The notes: generated from the letters alone by a model not told the origin. 64,000 nucleotides of DNA from Eutreptiella sp. 'Long Island Sound 2002' (GCA_964036045.1 OZ038384.1:30919771-30983770), one strand, 5' to 3'; numbered from the stretch's first letter, positions 1 through 11,304 are shown. Numbers and translations are program-made.

Positions 1-1
1 G

Positions 2-568
2 TTTCGCCAGGAGCGGGATGCTGCCCGTCTGGCAGCGGAAGCAGCCACCCGTCTCAAGGAGGAGCTGGACACGGTCAAGCGGCAGCGGGACGACCTGCAG
101 GCGAAGCTCGTGGACGCTGATCGCCAAGGGGCTGCCACTGAGGCACGCCTGGAGGTGCTGCAGCGGTCCAAGGGCTGGAAGAACATTGAATCTGGGCCGG
201 GGGCTGCATCCCCCTCCCAGTCAGGGGTTCCGGTTGCACCCCCCGCCACCTACAGCGCGCAGTCCATGCAATTCCTGGCATCGGGACTGTTGGAGTACGC
301 CCACTTGGCCACGCGGCTGATGGCCGACGCCAAGTCGTCGTGCCAGCAGCTGCAGACCATTGCTGGGCTGGCTCGAACAACCACGATGCCGGACCTGAGC
401 GTGGACAGCCTGCCGAAGGTTGAGGCGGAAGTGTCAACCCGCCTGCAGAACGCCGACCGCCGGTACCGGTCGGATGTGGTGGCGGCTGCTCAGCAGCCTG
501 GCTGGGAGCCAGAGCAGTCCGCGTTCGGCAGTCCGGGTTCTCTCCCTGGAACTGCGGCTCTGTGGTAG
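2..568 (+). CDS. Coiled-coil protein, 3' part (cut by window edge)
   Basis: The frame is open from the window start to a TAG at 566-568, giving 188 residues. The first 60 residues are an Ala/Arg/Glu/Lys/Leu heptad-like coiled coil (RLKEELDTVKRQRDDLQAKL). A Pro/Ser linker follows, then a helical domain starting SAQSMQFLASGLLEYAHLA. The same order occurs in the C-terminal half of the minus-strand gene at 7540-9052: a coiled coil, then a domain beginning AAGVRYLLAGAQAWHAQAE with a later D.DS..PKV motif. The two are therefore paralogues, and the window probably opens inside a second copy of the P1-type element. Function is unknown; a structural or DNA-binding accessory role is inference. Confidence 0.6.
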   Translation, partial: FRQERDAARLAAEAATRLKEELDTVKRQRDDLQAKLVDADRQGAATEARLEVLQRSKGWKNIESGPGAASPSQSGVPVAPPATYSAQSMQFLASGLLEYAHLATRLMADAKSSCQQLQTIAGLARTTTMPDLSVDSLPKVEAEVSTRLQNADRRYRSDVVAAAQQPGWEPEQSAFGSPGSLPGTAALW

Positions 569-777
569 CCGCTGGACCCCCACTACGTGGTTCGTATATA
601 TGTATGGTATATATTGTTGTTGAGCACTTCATGACATTTCTTTTGGGGGGGCTGGGGCCACAGATTGCAGCGTGCTGTGCACTTGCTGCACCACTTTCTG
701 CCCTGCTGTGTGCCTTTGTTTCACAGGTAAACGTGCCGTGATTGTGGCCGTGTACCGATTGCAACTGTATGTTATTC

Positions 778-1905
778 CTTTCACCAGAACCTTTTTTTGC
801 CAGGATTGCTCCAACCAGTTTCGAGATCCAAGGGTCCAAAGTGTGCTCGACTATCCGCCCCCTCCCTCTGCGCCACTGTTTTGGTTGGTTTCAAGGAAAC
901 CATGTATGGAAAGCCCCAACCAGTACCTTTCACCAGAACCTTTTTTTGCCAGGATTGCTCCAACCAGTTTCGAGATCCAAGGGTCCAAAGTGTGCTCGAC
1001 TATCCGCCCCCTCCCTCTGCGCCACTGTTTTGGTTGGTTTCAAGGAAACCATGTATGGAAAGCCCCAACCAGTACCTTTCACCAGAACCTTCATTTGCCA
1101 GGATTGCTCCAACCAATTTCGAGATCCAAGGGTCCAAAGTGTGCTCGACTATCCGCCCCCTCCCTTTGCGCCACTGTTTTGGTTGGTTTCAAGGAAACCA
1201 TGTATGGAAAGCCCCAACCAGTACCTTTCACCAGAACCTTCATTTGCCAGGATTGCTCCAACCAATTTCGAGATCCAAGGGTCCAAAGTGTGCTCGACTA
1301 TCCGCCCCCTCACTCTGCGCCACTGTTTTGGTTGGTTTCAAGGAAACCATGTATGGAAAGCCCCAACTGGTATCTTTCACCAGAACCTTCTTTTGCCAAG
1401 ATTGCTCCAACCAATTTCGAGATCCAAGGGTCCAAAGTGTGCTCGACTATCCGCCCCCTCACTCTGCGCCACTGTTTTGGTTGGTTTCAAGGAAACCATG
1501 TATGGAAAGCCCCAACCAGTACCTTTTACCAGAACCTTCATTTGCCAGGATTGCTTCAACCAGTTTCGAGATCCAAGGGTCCAGAGTGTGCTCGACTATC
1601 CGCCCCCTCACTGTGCGCCACTGTTTTGGTAGATTTCAAGGAAACCATGTATGGAAAGCCCCAACCAGTACCTTTCACCAGAACCTTCATTTGCCAGGAT
1701 TGCTGCAACCATGTTTGGAGATCCAAGGGTCCAAAGGATGCTCGACTATCCGCCCCATCACTCTGCGCCACTGTTTTGGTTGGTTTCAAGGAAACCATGT
1801 ATGGAAAGCCCCAACCAGTACCTTTCACCAGAACCTTCTTTTGCCAGGATTGCTCCAACCAGTTTCGAGATCTAAGGGTCCAAAGTGTGCTCGACTATCC
1901 GCCCC
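778..1905. repeat. 149-bp tandem array, about 7.5 copies
   Basis: Unit starts fall near 780, 929, 1077, 1226, 1375, 1524, 1673 and 1822, and the last copy is partial. Each unit holds TTTCACCAGAACCTT, GAGATCCAAGGGTCCAAAG, CTCGACTATCCGCCCC and TTTCAAGGAAACCATGTATG. Copies differ by only a few substitutions. Because 149 is not a multiple of three, long open frames run through it in several frames on both strands; these are artefacts of the array, not genes. Confidence 0.95.
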
Positions 1906-2021
1906 CTGCCACAGGCACAACAAGCACAAGCTGGGCTGGAAGCATGAATGGATGCCAACAGGCAGTTCAGGTGCAGCTGCAGTTCATTTCAGTGCCTCGA
2001 ATGGGAATATATACCTCCCTC

Positions 2022-2929
2022 TCAGTCCTCCCCCTCAGACTCAGGCTCAGGCTGAGGCTGTGCCTGCTGACAGGCCTCGGCCTTGGTCTCAGGGGGCACA
2101 ATGAGGAGAATCGACTCCCCTGGCCCGGAATCACCCCCATGGATGAGGGGGAAGGGCCTCATCCAATTGCGAGGTCGGTGGGCAGACCCCTTCACATAGT
2201 CAAGGACAGTCCTGACCTGTGTGACTATGCGAAGGGGCAGTGACCCCTGGTCCCCTGGTCCCCCTCCACTCCAGCCTACATATGGGCTGCGGCTGATCTT
2301 CTTCCTCCTCTTACCTGAAGGGGCCCCAGAGTCAGGGGCCGCCCGCCCTCTCTTCACGCCTGTGGAGGAAACAGGCACCTTGGAATCTGAGTCAGATGAC
2401 TCAGGGGCCACCTGCCCTCTCCTCACCCCTGTCGAGGAAATAGGCACGTCTGAGTCAGATGACTCAGAGTCTGAAACCACCACCACCTCCTTCCCCTTCC
2501 CCTTCCCCCTCCCCTTACCCTTACCCTTCTCCTTCCCCTTCCCCTTACCCACTGCAATCTTTGGGGCAGAGTCTGAAGAGTCTGAATCACCCCCCCCCCT
2601 TCACTCTCCCCCTTCCCCTTCCCCTTACCCTTACCCTTCTACTTCCCCTTCCCCTTACCCACTGCAATCTCTGGGGCAGAGTCTGAGGAGTCTGAATCAC
2701 CCTGCCCCTCCCCCTTCCCCTTCCCCTTCCCTTTCCCCTTACCCACACCAGGGATAGCAGGGCCAGAATCAGGGTTCGCGATGCAAAAAAGTACCACAAT
2801 GGGCACCATGTTGCCGGAGAGGGGGGCAAAGGGGACAGGCCCTTTGCCCCCCAAATCTGGGGCCAACTGCCCGGAGACTTCTTTCATCTCCTTCAGGGCC
2901 GCAGGGCCCCAGCCAGTGCGGCAGCACTT
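2022..2929 (-). CDS. Low-complexity GK-rich and Ser/Asp-rich protein, frame-broken
   Basis: Two open pieces (ATG at 2887 down to 2639, and 2552 to 2022) encode (GK)n tracts alternating with acidic serine stretches (SDSESSDSD), two imperfect ISSTGVRRG modules, a basic KRRKK patch and a C-terminal Gln/Pro/Glu tail. They are separated by a frame change at a C10 run near 2588-2597. The frame also continues in phase upstream through a TAG at 2930-2932 into the next gene, so both may be one protein. The composition suggests a nuclear or nucleic-acid-binding protein, but no domain is recognised. The repeat-rich DNA makes artefactual ORFs possible. Confidence 0.35.
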
Positions 2930-4612
2930 CTAGTTCCCTTTCACCTGGACCCAGGCCAGAGTTTTGTCCAGCAACTCCCGGCACTGGCGCCCCCACGTGG
3001 CAAAATGGCTCAGGGCGGGGGGGGTGTCCCAAACACTCACAGGGTGGCTCATGTGCCACAAAATTATCTTAACCGCCACATACATGCATGCAGTTGCGGC
3101 GGTTGCAGGAGTCGGGGGTGGTGTGCATCCTCACAGAAACCCCCCTGTCCCTCAGCTTCTGGGTGCACGACCTTGAAACAACCGTAGCTGCAAGGTCGTA
3201 CACCTCCCAACCACCAGGATGCCCTGCAAAAACCACCCCATGCAGGAGCTCCTCCTGGTGTCCCCCTGTCACCTCCCATTTCCCAAAGGCGGGGAGGGTG
3301 CTGGGGGGCATCTTGGGGAGGGGGGCCTTAAGGAGGCGGCGTTTCTTTGCCTCCTCCCAATCCCCCCGCATCTGCCCCAGCAGATCCTTTGCCCTTCCCT
3401 GCTGGGCAGTAGCTGCTGCCCGCAGCTTTCCCTCCCTGCTCTTCACCCCCTGCCCCCCCTGCCTCTTCCCCCCCACCCCCTCCCGGACAGCCTGCTCAGC
3501 CTTCTTGAACGACTGGCAGGCATGCTCAAGCTGCCCTTTCAACTTGGAGTACTGATCGGCTGGTGATCGGTACTCCTTGAGGACCAGTTTTCTCAACTGG
3601 TCCGGAACCCCCAGCTCCCCACACACTGCCACACTCCAATCAAAAATGGCCAAGTCCAGAACCACCTTGGCCAGGTTTGGGGGCATCTGCTCAATTGGAG
3701 AACGATGCTCCACCTGCCTGCGGGAGGTCACGGCCCCCCGAGTGACCCACACCACCACCCCCTCCCCCTCTGGCCCGTAGCGTGCCCCGGCCGCGAACCA
3801 GAACACCGTCTTCCTACTCAGCTGTGCAAGCACCATCTGGACTTGCACGGCTGCAACAGCCGCCAACAAAGCTGCGCAGTGGGCAGCCTGCATGCCCTTG
3901 GGGTCCTCCGCATCTTCTGCGGCGGCGACGGGCCCTGCTGCTGCTGCTCCTGCTGCTGCTCCGACTGCTGGCGCCTCCCACAAAGCGGGGGTGGCTGGCG
4001 AAGGGTTGCTGGCACCGGCAATGCTACCGGCGCCGGGGTTCCCACTCCCAAGTTCGGCCAGTCGACCCGAGGAGATGGGGACGGCGGCAGGAGCTGGTGG
4101 CTGGGCGCGGGCAGCCAGGGCAGCAGAGATGGAAGACATCAGAGCCAAAAAGTGGGCTGATGAACACCCAACACAGTGCATCCCCAGCTTAGGCAGGGGG
4201 GGGGGCTTCTTCGGTCTCAACCTGCTTCTGGACCTCACCCTTGGCCTGCAACCATGCACCCAAGATGGTAAGTCGCTGCCGCTTTGGTGCGCCCTCGGAA
4301 GAAGGTTTGGGGGCTAGGGCCAAAAGAAACTCAATGCCCCACAAGACACCGTGCGCATGGTACGTGGGTTGCTGGTCTGTTCTGAAAACCTCACCGTCGG
4401 GGGCGGTAACCACCTTTCCCCACGTGCCTGAGGGGGCTTGGTCCCACACCCGCCAGCCGTCCTTTTCCCCGAAAACCTCTACCACATGTGCACCTGTTAT
4501 GGTGGCTCTGAGGGCGCTGTGAATCGTTGCATGTGGGGACTCGCAGAAGGCATCGTTTATGATAACCCTCAAAACCTCGAAGGGAACATGAATAAATGAG
4601 AGGGGGGGGAAC
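2930..4612 (-). CDS. Unknown element protein, frameshifted
   Basis: The coding piece begins just after a good acceptor (TGCAACGTGCAG, 4613-4624) and has no upstream ATG in frame, so an upstream exon is likely. It reads FPPLSFIHVPFEVLRVIIND... and breaks at the G run 4195-4204, where the next frame continues ...PPPLPKLGMHCVGC. The middle has an Ala/Pro-rich linker, the segment VFWFAAGARYGPEGEGVVVW and a Lys/Glu/Gln-rich helix. Near 3150 another shift at a short G run gives a coherent tail (ATWGRQCRELLDKTLAWVQ) ending at TAG 2930. I do not recognise the family. Its position beside P1 repeats suggests an accessory gene of that element type. Confidence 0.4.
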
Positions 4613-4624
4613 TGCACGTTGCAG

Positions 4625-4670
4625 GTAACTACTTTTTTGGACCGCTTCTTTGTACCCTTCGTGAACGGCC
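4625..4670 (+). pseudogene. Remnant matching the protein encoded at 11523-12248
   Basis: The plus strand here reads VTTFLDRFFVPFVNGR, resembling VVTWFKEAKINVPFVNRPF in the minus-strand gene 11523-12248. The DNA matches too: GTACCCTTCGTGAAC followed by GGCCG...GTTTGAAT occurs at 4651-4690 (plus) and near 11615-11650 (minus). The P1 element is thus bracketed by inverted copies of this coding scrap, which might mark its ends. Confidence 0.35.
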
Positions 4671-4910
4671 GTTAAGTGGCCGTTTGAATAATTGCGTGAA
4701 TTTCACGTGAATTTACCCAAAATTTGAGGTTTTTGGGGGAAAATGCCATATTCTTGGTTCGCTTCAAGGGCTTTGAGGGGCCAAAATTCCTCCCCTAGCT
4801 TTGTTACGCATCATCCAATGAAAGTCCCGCCCCAAAAGCATGCATCATGACCGCACCGTGCCCAAAACGAGAGGTGCCGGAACCCGGCAAGCCTGTAGCC
4901 GATTCACAGC

Positions 4911-5003
4911 CGTGAATTCACGTGAATTCACGTGAAATTCGTACGAATTTCGTACGAATTTCGTACGAATTTCACGTGAATTCACGTGAATTCACGTGAA
5001 TTT
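4911..5003. repeat. P1 palindromic array (TTCGTACGAA), 3' side of transposase-like gene
   Basis: Three head-to-tail TTCGTACGAAT units at 11-bp spacing lie between CACGTGAATT repeats on both sides. The array is itself nearly a perfect palindrome and could fold into one long hairpin. Confidence 0.9.
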
Positions 5004-5112
5004 ACACAAATGTTACCCGTGTGCACCCCCTGATTTGTCCTCACACCCCTAGTAAGCCCCCCAGCATGCACCCCGGTCACAGGCAACAATGGTCTGGGTT
5101 CGTAAGGTCATC

Positions 5113-6876
5113 TCATGTCCGTCTCTTGCGGCACCGGAACCGCCGCTGTAGAGTCTGAAGGTGCTGCATGTCGGTTAGAAGCCGTCTTCTTGTGCGGCTT
5201 GCATACGTTTGTACACTTATGGGCCCTTGCCCATGTTGAGCCCTTTTGGTCGCATCCCACCCATGCAACCAAAGGCTATCGTCAATGGTGTGGTTGTCCA
5301 CAACCACTTGCACCCCTAGTCTCCCCCGGAGGAGGCTTAGGCCCCCGCTGTTGCGCAACATGCGCTTCAGCCTCCGGTGACTTCCCTCCATGGCAAAGCA
5401 GGAGAACTTTGACAAGATTCTCCACTTCTTTGCAAAATAATACATGTGGTCGATCCAAAGATGCGTCCACAGAAGTTTGCCCCACTGGAGCTCATTGTGG
5501 GCAGCGCCCATGGCTATGCTATGGTTCCGGAGCCGCCCCAAGTCGGCCCCGGAGAACCATGCGGAACGCCACGCGTATACACACATGCTTGCAAAATTCT
5601 CCCACCACGTTTTGCACACCGACTCCCAACTTTTTCCCCCTACTTGATGCTGCCTGACACTAGGCTGCTCTAGGCAAGCATCTATTATCTTCTCCCAACC
5701 CTTATTGCGCATGAAATGGATGGCAGCAGCACACTCCATCCTCACCTTCCCCTTGCTGTTTGCCTTGTCATTATTTAATGAGGCACGGGTGCAAGTTCGT
5801 GCAGCAAGCCGTGCCTCATCTAAAACCGGTTGCAGCATGGTGCGTGCCACAGTGGCCGGTGCCTTCCCTGTCAATTGTACAACTAGGTCCCGTGTCCCGT
5901 TGACTGCACACAGCAAGACACGAAGGACCCCATGGATGCCATAATCAGGCACTCGCCTATCACTCATAATGGTCCTATATATAGCACTTATGGCAACGGC
6001 TGGTTCCCAGTTGCCGTCTATCGCACTTGCTGTGCCAAAGGTAGCAAGGCACAGAGCACGGTTACGCATGCAGACCCAACACACAGTGGCACCAGGGGAT
6101 TCTGCCTTCCAGTTTTGGCAGCCCGCCATGAGCACCTGTGCCTTACCATCTGCACACAGAAAAAAAAGGGACTGCCTATCGTTCCCTGCCGTATCCTTAA
6201 AACTTACGGTTGCGGCCTTGCGCAACTCATCAGCAAAATCAATTTCCTGGGAGGCCGCGTAGAGGGTGTCCCACTTTTCACTGCCCCCTAGTAGCCACCA
6301 ACTAGATAGTTGGTTGGGGCTGGCGGTGCCACCAAGCGTGCAATGGACGTACGAGGCCTCATGCCTAGATGTACCGTCCACCGCAATAGGCAACCAATGC
6401 AGCCGTCGGTCCCCGGGCTGCATGATGGCCGAGGGTGGTGGTGGTCGACACTTGAATAGGTGGGCGATGCGGTCAGGTAGGTAGCAGGCCGCACCATTGA
6501 TGGCCGTGTCGTCACCCGTATAGGCAGTAAACGCCCGGGACTCCGGCAACGCTAGCTGCCGGAGCATGCCGTACACCTGGTCCCATACCACACCGTACGT
6601 CATGCTCCCCACCAGGTACCGGGACTCTGTCCTAGAGAGGTGTAATGACCGGATCCTCCACACGGCCATAATCAACCTCTCCTCCTCGGTGGGCTCGGGC
6701 TGGACGGTGGCTACAATTCTTGTTTCGGGGGTAAGCACTATTTGCCCCGTGTCGGGCAGGTACTTGACGGTGTAGGGTGCTGCAAGCTCCTTGGTAACAA
6801 CCTCCTGGAGCTCTTGTAGGCGCCGCCGTCGTGTACGATCCGCTACCAGATGGAATGGCTCCTTGGGCCGTGGCAT
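5113..6876 (-). CDS. Candidate DDE (RNase H-fold) transposase
   Basis: 587 residues from ATG at 6876 to TGA. A possible intron acceptor (CCCATTCAACAG) lies just upstream of the ATG. Candidate catalytic residues are Asp in LPIAVDGTSRHEAS (about residue 170), Asp in FLCADGKAQV (about residue 255) and Glu in CFAMEGSHRRLKR (about residue 505). A Cys cluster (AGCQNWKAESPGATVCWVC) follows the second Asp, as in DDE families with a zinc insert. The C-terminus is strongly basic. This layout fits Kyakuja-Dileera-Zisupton (KDZ) or RAG1/Transib-like groups, but I cannot assign one. It is intact, and P1 palindromic arrays lie on both sides, consistent with transposase target sites. Confidence 0.5.
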   Translation of the reverse strand: MPRPKEPFHLVADRTRRRRLQELQEVVTKELAAPYTVKYLPDTGQIVLTPETRIVATVQPEPTEEERLIMAVWRIRSLHLSRTESRYLVGSMTYGVVWDQVYGMLRQLALPESRAFTAYTGDDTAINGAACYLPDRIAHLFKCRPPPPSAIMQPGDRRLHWLPIAVDGTSRHEASYVHCTLGGTASPNQLSSWWLLGGSEKWDTLYAASQEIDFADELRKAATVSFKDTAGNDRQSLFFLCADGKAQVLMAGCQNWKAESPGATVCWVCMRNRALCLATFGTASAIDGNWEPAVAISAIYRTIMSDRRVPDYGIHGVLRVLLCAVNGTRDLVVQLTGKAPATVARTMLQPVLDEARLAARTCTRASLNNDKANSKGKVRMECAAAIHFMRNKGWEKIIDACLEQPSVRQHQVGGKSWESVCKTWWENFASMCVYAWRSAWFSGADLGRLRNHSIAMGAAHNELQWGKLLWTHLWIDHMYYFAKKWRILSKFSCFAMEGSHRRLKRMLRNSGGLSLLRGRLGVQVVVDNHTIDDSLWLHGWDATKRAQHGQGPISVQTYASRTRRRLLTDMQHLQTLQRRFRCRKRRT

Positions 6877-6978
6877 GATGTGAGATACAGGACCTGTTGA
6901 ATGGGCAGGCAGTCATCGCAAAGTTTCTACCATCCCCCTGCCGCAGACCACTCTCTCTACTGTGATTCGCATGCAATT

Positions 6979-7157
6979 AAAAGAAATTCACATAGATTCG
7001 CACGAAATTCGTACGAAATTCGTACGAATTTCGTACGAATTTCGTACGAATTTCACATGAATAGAAATGTGTGAATATTCTGAAAATGTGAAATTCGTAC
7101 GAAATTCGTACGAATTTCGTACGAATTTCGTACGAATTTCGTGCGAATTTCACATGA
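6979..7157. repeat. P1 palindromic arrays, 5' side of transposase-like gene
   Basis: Two clusters (6979-7060 and 7085-7157) of 11-bp-phased TTCGTACGAA units, each switching orientation in the middle so that the cluster is a palindrome. Degenerate units (TTCGCACGAA, TTCGTGCGAA) lie at the edges. Confidence 0.9.
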
Positions 7158-7539
7158 CTGTCACAGAATTTCTGCCAAAGCCTCATCCTTGTGCCCTCGT
7201 TGACCCTCACAAAGCAAGCTCAGGATGGTGCTCATGCTGTCATTGTCATTGTCATTGTCTCATGCTGTCATTCCGGCTGTCACTCAGCCAGCAGTGTAAT
7301 ATACAAACAGTTCCGCAGAAAGGAATCGCAAATTAACAGGTTAACAGGTTAACAGGTCAGGGGGCACATCAGGTCAGGGGGTAATGTACAAACAGTGCTG
7401 CAGAAAATTTCGCACAGTGGGGGGGGAGTACCCCACATATCGGTCAAACTGCCCATGCTTTGGGGGGGGGGGGGGGCAGGATAACATTCGTCGTGGTTAG
7501 AAAGTCGTGGTTAGAAAGGACAGGTGCTCCGGAGGGTAC
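7158..7539. other. Intergenic stretch without a recognised gene
   Basis: It holds a short CATTGT repeat near 7235-7265, AACAGGTTAACAGG repeats near 7335-7360 and a G run of about 14 at 7461-7475. I see no gene here. Confidence 0.5.
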
Positions 7540-9052
7540 CTACGCACCCCCCCCCCCGGGAGCAGAGCTCCGGCTAGCGGAGCCCTGGGAGCTCTGCTCC
7601 GCCACCGCCTCCACAAAGGAGGGGTCCATGGCCGCCGACGTGAGGCGGTGGGGGGGGTACTGCCGGCGCACTTCCTCCAGTGCGGCAGTCACCTTGGGGG
7701 CGTCCGGGGCCACGCTGTCCACATCGACCTGCTGGCCACTGGCCATCATGGCCATCCGCAGGCCGGTGGACACTGCGGACATGTGGCCGGCGCATGCCTC
7801 GGCCTGGGCATGCCAGGCCTGTGCGCCGGCCAGGAGGTACCGGACACCGGCAGCACTGCCCCCCCCCCTGTCACCCGGGGGGGCGGGGGCCTCGGCACCC
7901 TCAGCCCTCTCCACTGCCTCTGCTGGCTGTGCCGCTGGCTTTGCCTTGCGCAACGTCGCCACGTCACGCTCCAGGGTCTTCACCTTGGTGGCCAGCCGGT
8001 CACGCTCCCTGGTGACGTCCGCCAACCGCGACTCGCAGTCCCGCCTGTCCTCGTGGACCCTGGACAGACGGGCCTCGAGGTCGCGGTTGGCGGCCTCCGC
8101 GCTGATGGCGCGTGCCTCCCACGCCCCCGCCCGCTGCTGGTCCACCCACTCCTGCACCACCCCCCTCTGCTCCCGCCCCCCCGACGGCTCCGCCTGCTCC
8201 GCCCGCCCTGCCCGCTCCCCCGGGGTGGCCGTACGCGGGGCTTTGGGGGGGGGGGGTGGGGCCCGTTTCCCCTTCGGGGCGCCCTTTCCGCTTGCGCGTG
8301 GGGGGGGGTTCGTCCTCCTCGACGTCAATGACGTCAGCCACCACCCCCTTCCGCTGCCTCCCCACATGGACGCGCATGGCAACCCATGCCACGTCCACCC
8401 ACTCCGGCCTCCGCTGCTCCCAACCCGTGAGCACATTCAGCCCACAAATCCCTACCGTCGTCACCATCCCCCCCTCCCCGATCCCCGACACCCCCGTCTG
8501 CACCCGCCAGTGCCCACTCACAAGCCGGTAGGCAAACATGCCCACCAGCTCCTGCCCCGCAGGCAGGTTGGACCCCCCCCGGAGCACAATGGGGCAGGGG
8601 AAGGAGATGCGGAGGGTGCCCTGCACCCCCCGCGACTCCAACTCCATGTCCCACACGGCACTGAGGTGCCGCTGCCGCCCATCCGGCCCGGGCGGCACCT
8701 GCTGGGTCCAGGCCGGATCCGGCTGCCTGGCGGCCAGGGTGACCCGGTCCAGGGGGGGGTCGGTGTGGGCCTCGCCCAGCTCGTCGCGGGACGGCTGGGG
8801 CACCACCACCTCGCGCGCCATATGCCCCCTGGCGGTGCTGGCCTCGCTGCCTCCCGAACGCCGAGAGCGCTGCGACCCCACACTGCGCACACTGCCGGCC
8901 TCGCTTGGTGCCCGTCCACCGCCAGTGCCTGCGGGCTGGGCGCCACCGGGGCCTTCGGCGGGCTTGGCGTGCTCCTCAGGCAATCGGGGCCGGGGCTTGT
9001 ACTGGCGCCTGGTGTGGTGCCGAATATCCGGCGACCAAGCGGTGAACGGGAC
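7540..9052 (-). CDS. Second exon: linker plus coiled-coil C-terminal part (frameshifted)
   Basis: It begins at a strong acceptor (CATCTGCATGCAG, 9053-9065) with V-P-F-T-A-W-S and reads in phase from the oxygenase exon 9327-11246. A Ser/Arg-rich linker is followed by a segment with GGSNLPAGQELVGMFAYRL and WRVQTGVSGIG, then an acidic-basic nuclear-localisation-like patch (EEDEPPPTRKRKGR). At the G12 run 8240-8252 the frame changes by one and continues as a coiled coil (DLEARLSRVHEDRRDCESRL) and the helical domain shared with 2-568. It ends at TAG 7540. The shift is probably a homopolymer indel. Confidence 0.5.
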
Positions 9053-9326
9053 CTGCATGCAGATGTGGGGAGGTGTGCAAGGCAAAAATTGAGAAAGGGG
9101 GAGTGGACACGGGGCAATGGAAGAGCAAAAGGAGCAAATTGGACGAAATTCACAGAAATTCGTACGAATTTCGTACAAATTTCGTACGAATTTCACATCT
9201 CGAGAAAATTCACACAAATTTATTCACGTGAAATTCGTACGAAATTCGTACGAATTTCGTACGAATTTCACGTGAATTTCGTCCAATTTTTGCAAATACA
9301 CAAAGCAAACACACAAGCAAGCACAC
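9053..9326 (-). other. Intron (274 bp) carrying P1 palindromic arrays
   Basis: Donor AAG/GTGTGC (exon end 9327) and acceptor CTGCATGCAG/GTC (exon start 9052) give a phase-0 junction joining ...CPCDCK to VPFTAWSPD. Nearly all the intron is two P1 clusters (about 9137-9200 and 9218-9283) with CACGTGAA borders. This is the clearest case of the palindromes being intronic. Confidence 0.6.
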
Positions 9327-11246
9327 CTTGCAGTCGCATGGGCAGGTGATGCTCCATGCCCCGGTCCTCGCGCACTTGGGCGACCGCCACGCTGGGACCG
9401 TGTTCACCAGGTGCCACGGCGTGGTCGGCCGACCCGGGGGGGCAATGCCGGACAAGGCGAAGTGGATCTCCGACTCCGCGTCGACATCGCCCCCCTTCAC
9501 GACCTCCAGCTGGTGCACGCTGCCCAGGAAGAACAGCATGCACTGGGGGCCGACCTCGATGACGGCGAGGTCGGCGGCCGGGGCCGACCGGGAGATGAAG
9601 GTGGGGTGGAAGGGGCAGGTGGGGGGGCCTGCCGGGAGCGTCTGCGGGGCGTCGGCGAACAGGGCCTGGGCAGCCTCCCCCTCCCACAACCCCACCCTCG
9701 CAACCGCCCCCTTCCCCACCCACAACACCTGATCCACGCTGGGGAGGTCCCAGCTGGACAAATCCCCAGCAACGTCCAGGGCCTCCTTGGGGGGGATGGC
9801 GTCCAAGTGTGTGGTGTTGGCCTGGTGGTGTTTGTGTCGGGGGTCGGGGGTCCACAAGTTAAAAAGAGCCCCCTGCAGCCCATCCTTGGAGTCGGGGTGG
9901 GCAGGCAATCCATGATGGCGGCTGGTGGCCACCATCAGCAGCATGTCCCCCCGATGCAGCTGAATGGTGTCCCAGCGCGCCTCCCCCGCCTCCCCCAGGG
10001 CCGTCCCCGCCTGCACCGCCACCTGGTAGTCCTCTGACAAGCAGAGGAAGCTACTCAGGTGGCAGTCCCCCACCGCCCTGTCGCTGGGGGGGAGGACGTC
10101 GGGGTGGGTGGTAACGTCGGTGTGGGGGAGCTGCGGCCCACTCCCCACACTGGCCACAATGACGCTGCCCGGCGTCATTGGGTGGAGGTCCCCAACCCCA
10201 GGGACACTTTCGGTGAGGTGGGGGTGGAACTTCTTGAAGAGAGGCCCCCCCACCCCCGACCCCAAGGTGCTCTTGCTTTGCCACCGGCGGGGGAGCTCGG
10301 GATCCTTGGCCTGCTCCTCACTCCGCGCGGCGTTGAAAAGGAGCTCAAAATTTTTTGCGACGACTTTTTCGTCGCCGCTGCCCCACGCCTTCATCACCTT
10401 GTTCCACCCCACCTCACAATCCCGTGCCTCCACAAGCCCCCGAAGCACAATGTAGCCGTTCCCATCAACAAAGTTGAGGGGCGGCTGAGAGGGGCCAATC
10501 CTGTCGGGGGCGGGGTCAGGGCTGCCCGTCACCCCATGAGGGGGGTCGGGAAGGGGTTCAGTGCGGAGGGGGGGTTCACTCGAAATGAAGGGGGGGGCGC
10601 ATGAGGCACCACGGTACCATTGCAAAGAAGTTGTGCTATAGAAGGTGGGGTGGGTGACGTCGGGGACGTGCACCTGGGGGGGGATGGTGGGATGGAAAGG
10701 GGCGATGCCCAAATCATCCCACCACCGGGGGTTGGCAAGATGCCAAGAAAAGGGGAAAAAAGAGTGGTCTGCTGGTGCACCTACGGAAAGATCCTGCAGG
10801 CACACCATATCGCAGTTGGGGGGGGTGTGGACAAGGTTAGCGGTGGGGTACACCTGGACGTGGGCGTCCTTAGGCTTCCCCACAGGGTTATTCCTCATCG
10901 AGTTGAGGAGCTGGTCAACACTGGAGGGGAGAGGGGTCAGATGGAGAAATTTGAGGGTGGGGAGTTGGTGGCGCAGTTCCCTCCACAGGGTTGTGGCCCA
11001 TCCCCTCCCCCCGAGGTAGCTGTTGCGGGTGGGGCTGCGCATGTCGATGTGGATGACATCGGGGGAGGGGTCGAGGGAGGCTGCCCAGCCCACGATGGCA
11101 TCCACCCCCAGTGCCTCCGACTCGTACGTTGCCTCCTCCAATTGATGGTGGGCAACGGGGAGGGCTTGGTAGTGGGCGAGGGTGTCGGCTGCGGGGTCGG
11201 GGCGCGAGGCCAGGCTGGCGAGCTGAGACATAGTCTGCTGCGACAT
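9327..11246 (-). CDS. 2-oxoglutarate/Fe(II) dioxygenase-like exon
   Basis: 640 residues from ATG (11246). Around residues 360-460 the order of motifs fits the double-stranded beta-helix oxygenases: His-x-Asp in PQLPHTDVTTHP, then GDMLLMVATSRHHGLPAHPD supplying the distal His, then GALFNLWTPDPRHKHH with a basic residue that could bind 2-oxoglutarate. The N-terminal third contains an LHLTPLPSSV...W-rich region of unknown type. Such oxygenases (TET/JBP class) are known passengers of KDZ transposons in fungi, where they oxidise modified bases. That role here is inference. The last codons before 9327 splice to the coiled-coil exon. Confidence 0.5.
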
Positions 11247-11304
11247 TGTCAAAGAGAATGCGAAGAAAGGCTTTGAGAGCTGTGGGAAAGCGAAACAGTG
11301 GAAA

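Noticed and set aside
797-2104. Long plus-strand ORFs (up to 523 codons) across the tandem array
   Set aside because: They are translations of the 149-bp repeat in different frames; the same peptide blocks recur in all frames and on both strands.
6977-7336. Short ORFs such as FVRNSYEFRTNF repeats over the P1 arrays
   Set aside because: They are translations of the TTCGTACGAA palindrome itself and appear on both strands.
8000-8240. Gly/Ala-rich extension of the linker frame past the G12 run
   Set aside because: The coiled-coil frame in the same place is conserved with the paralogue at 2-568, so the Gly-rich frame is the out-of-phase reading.
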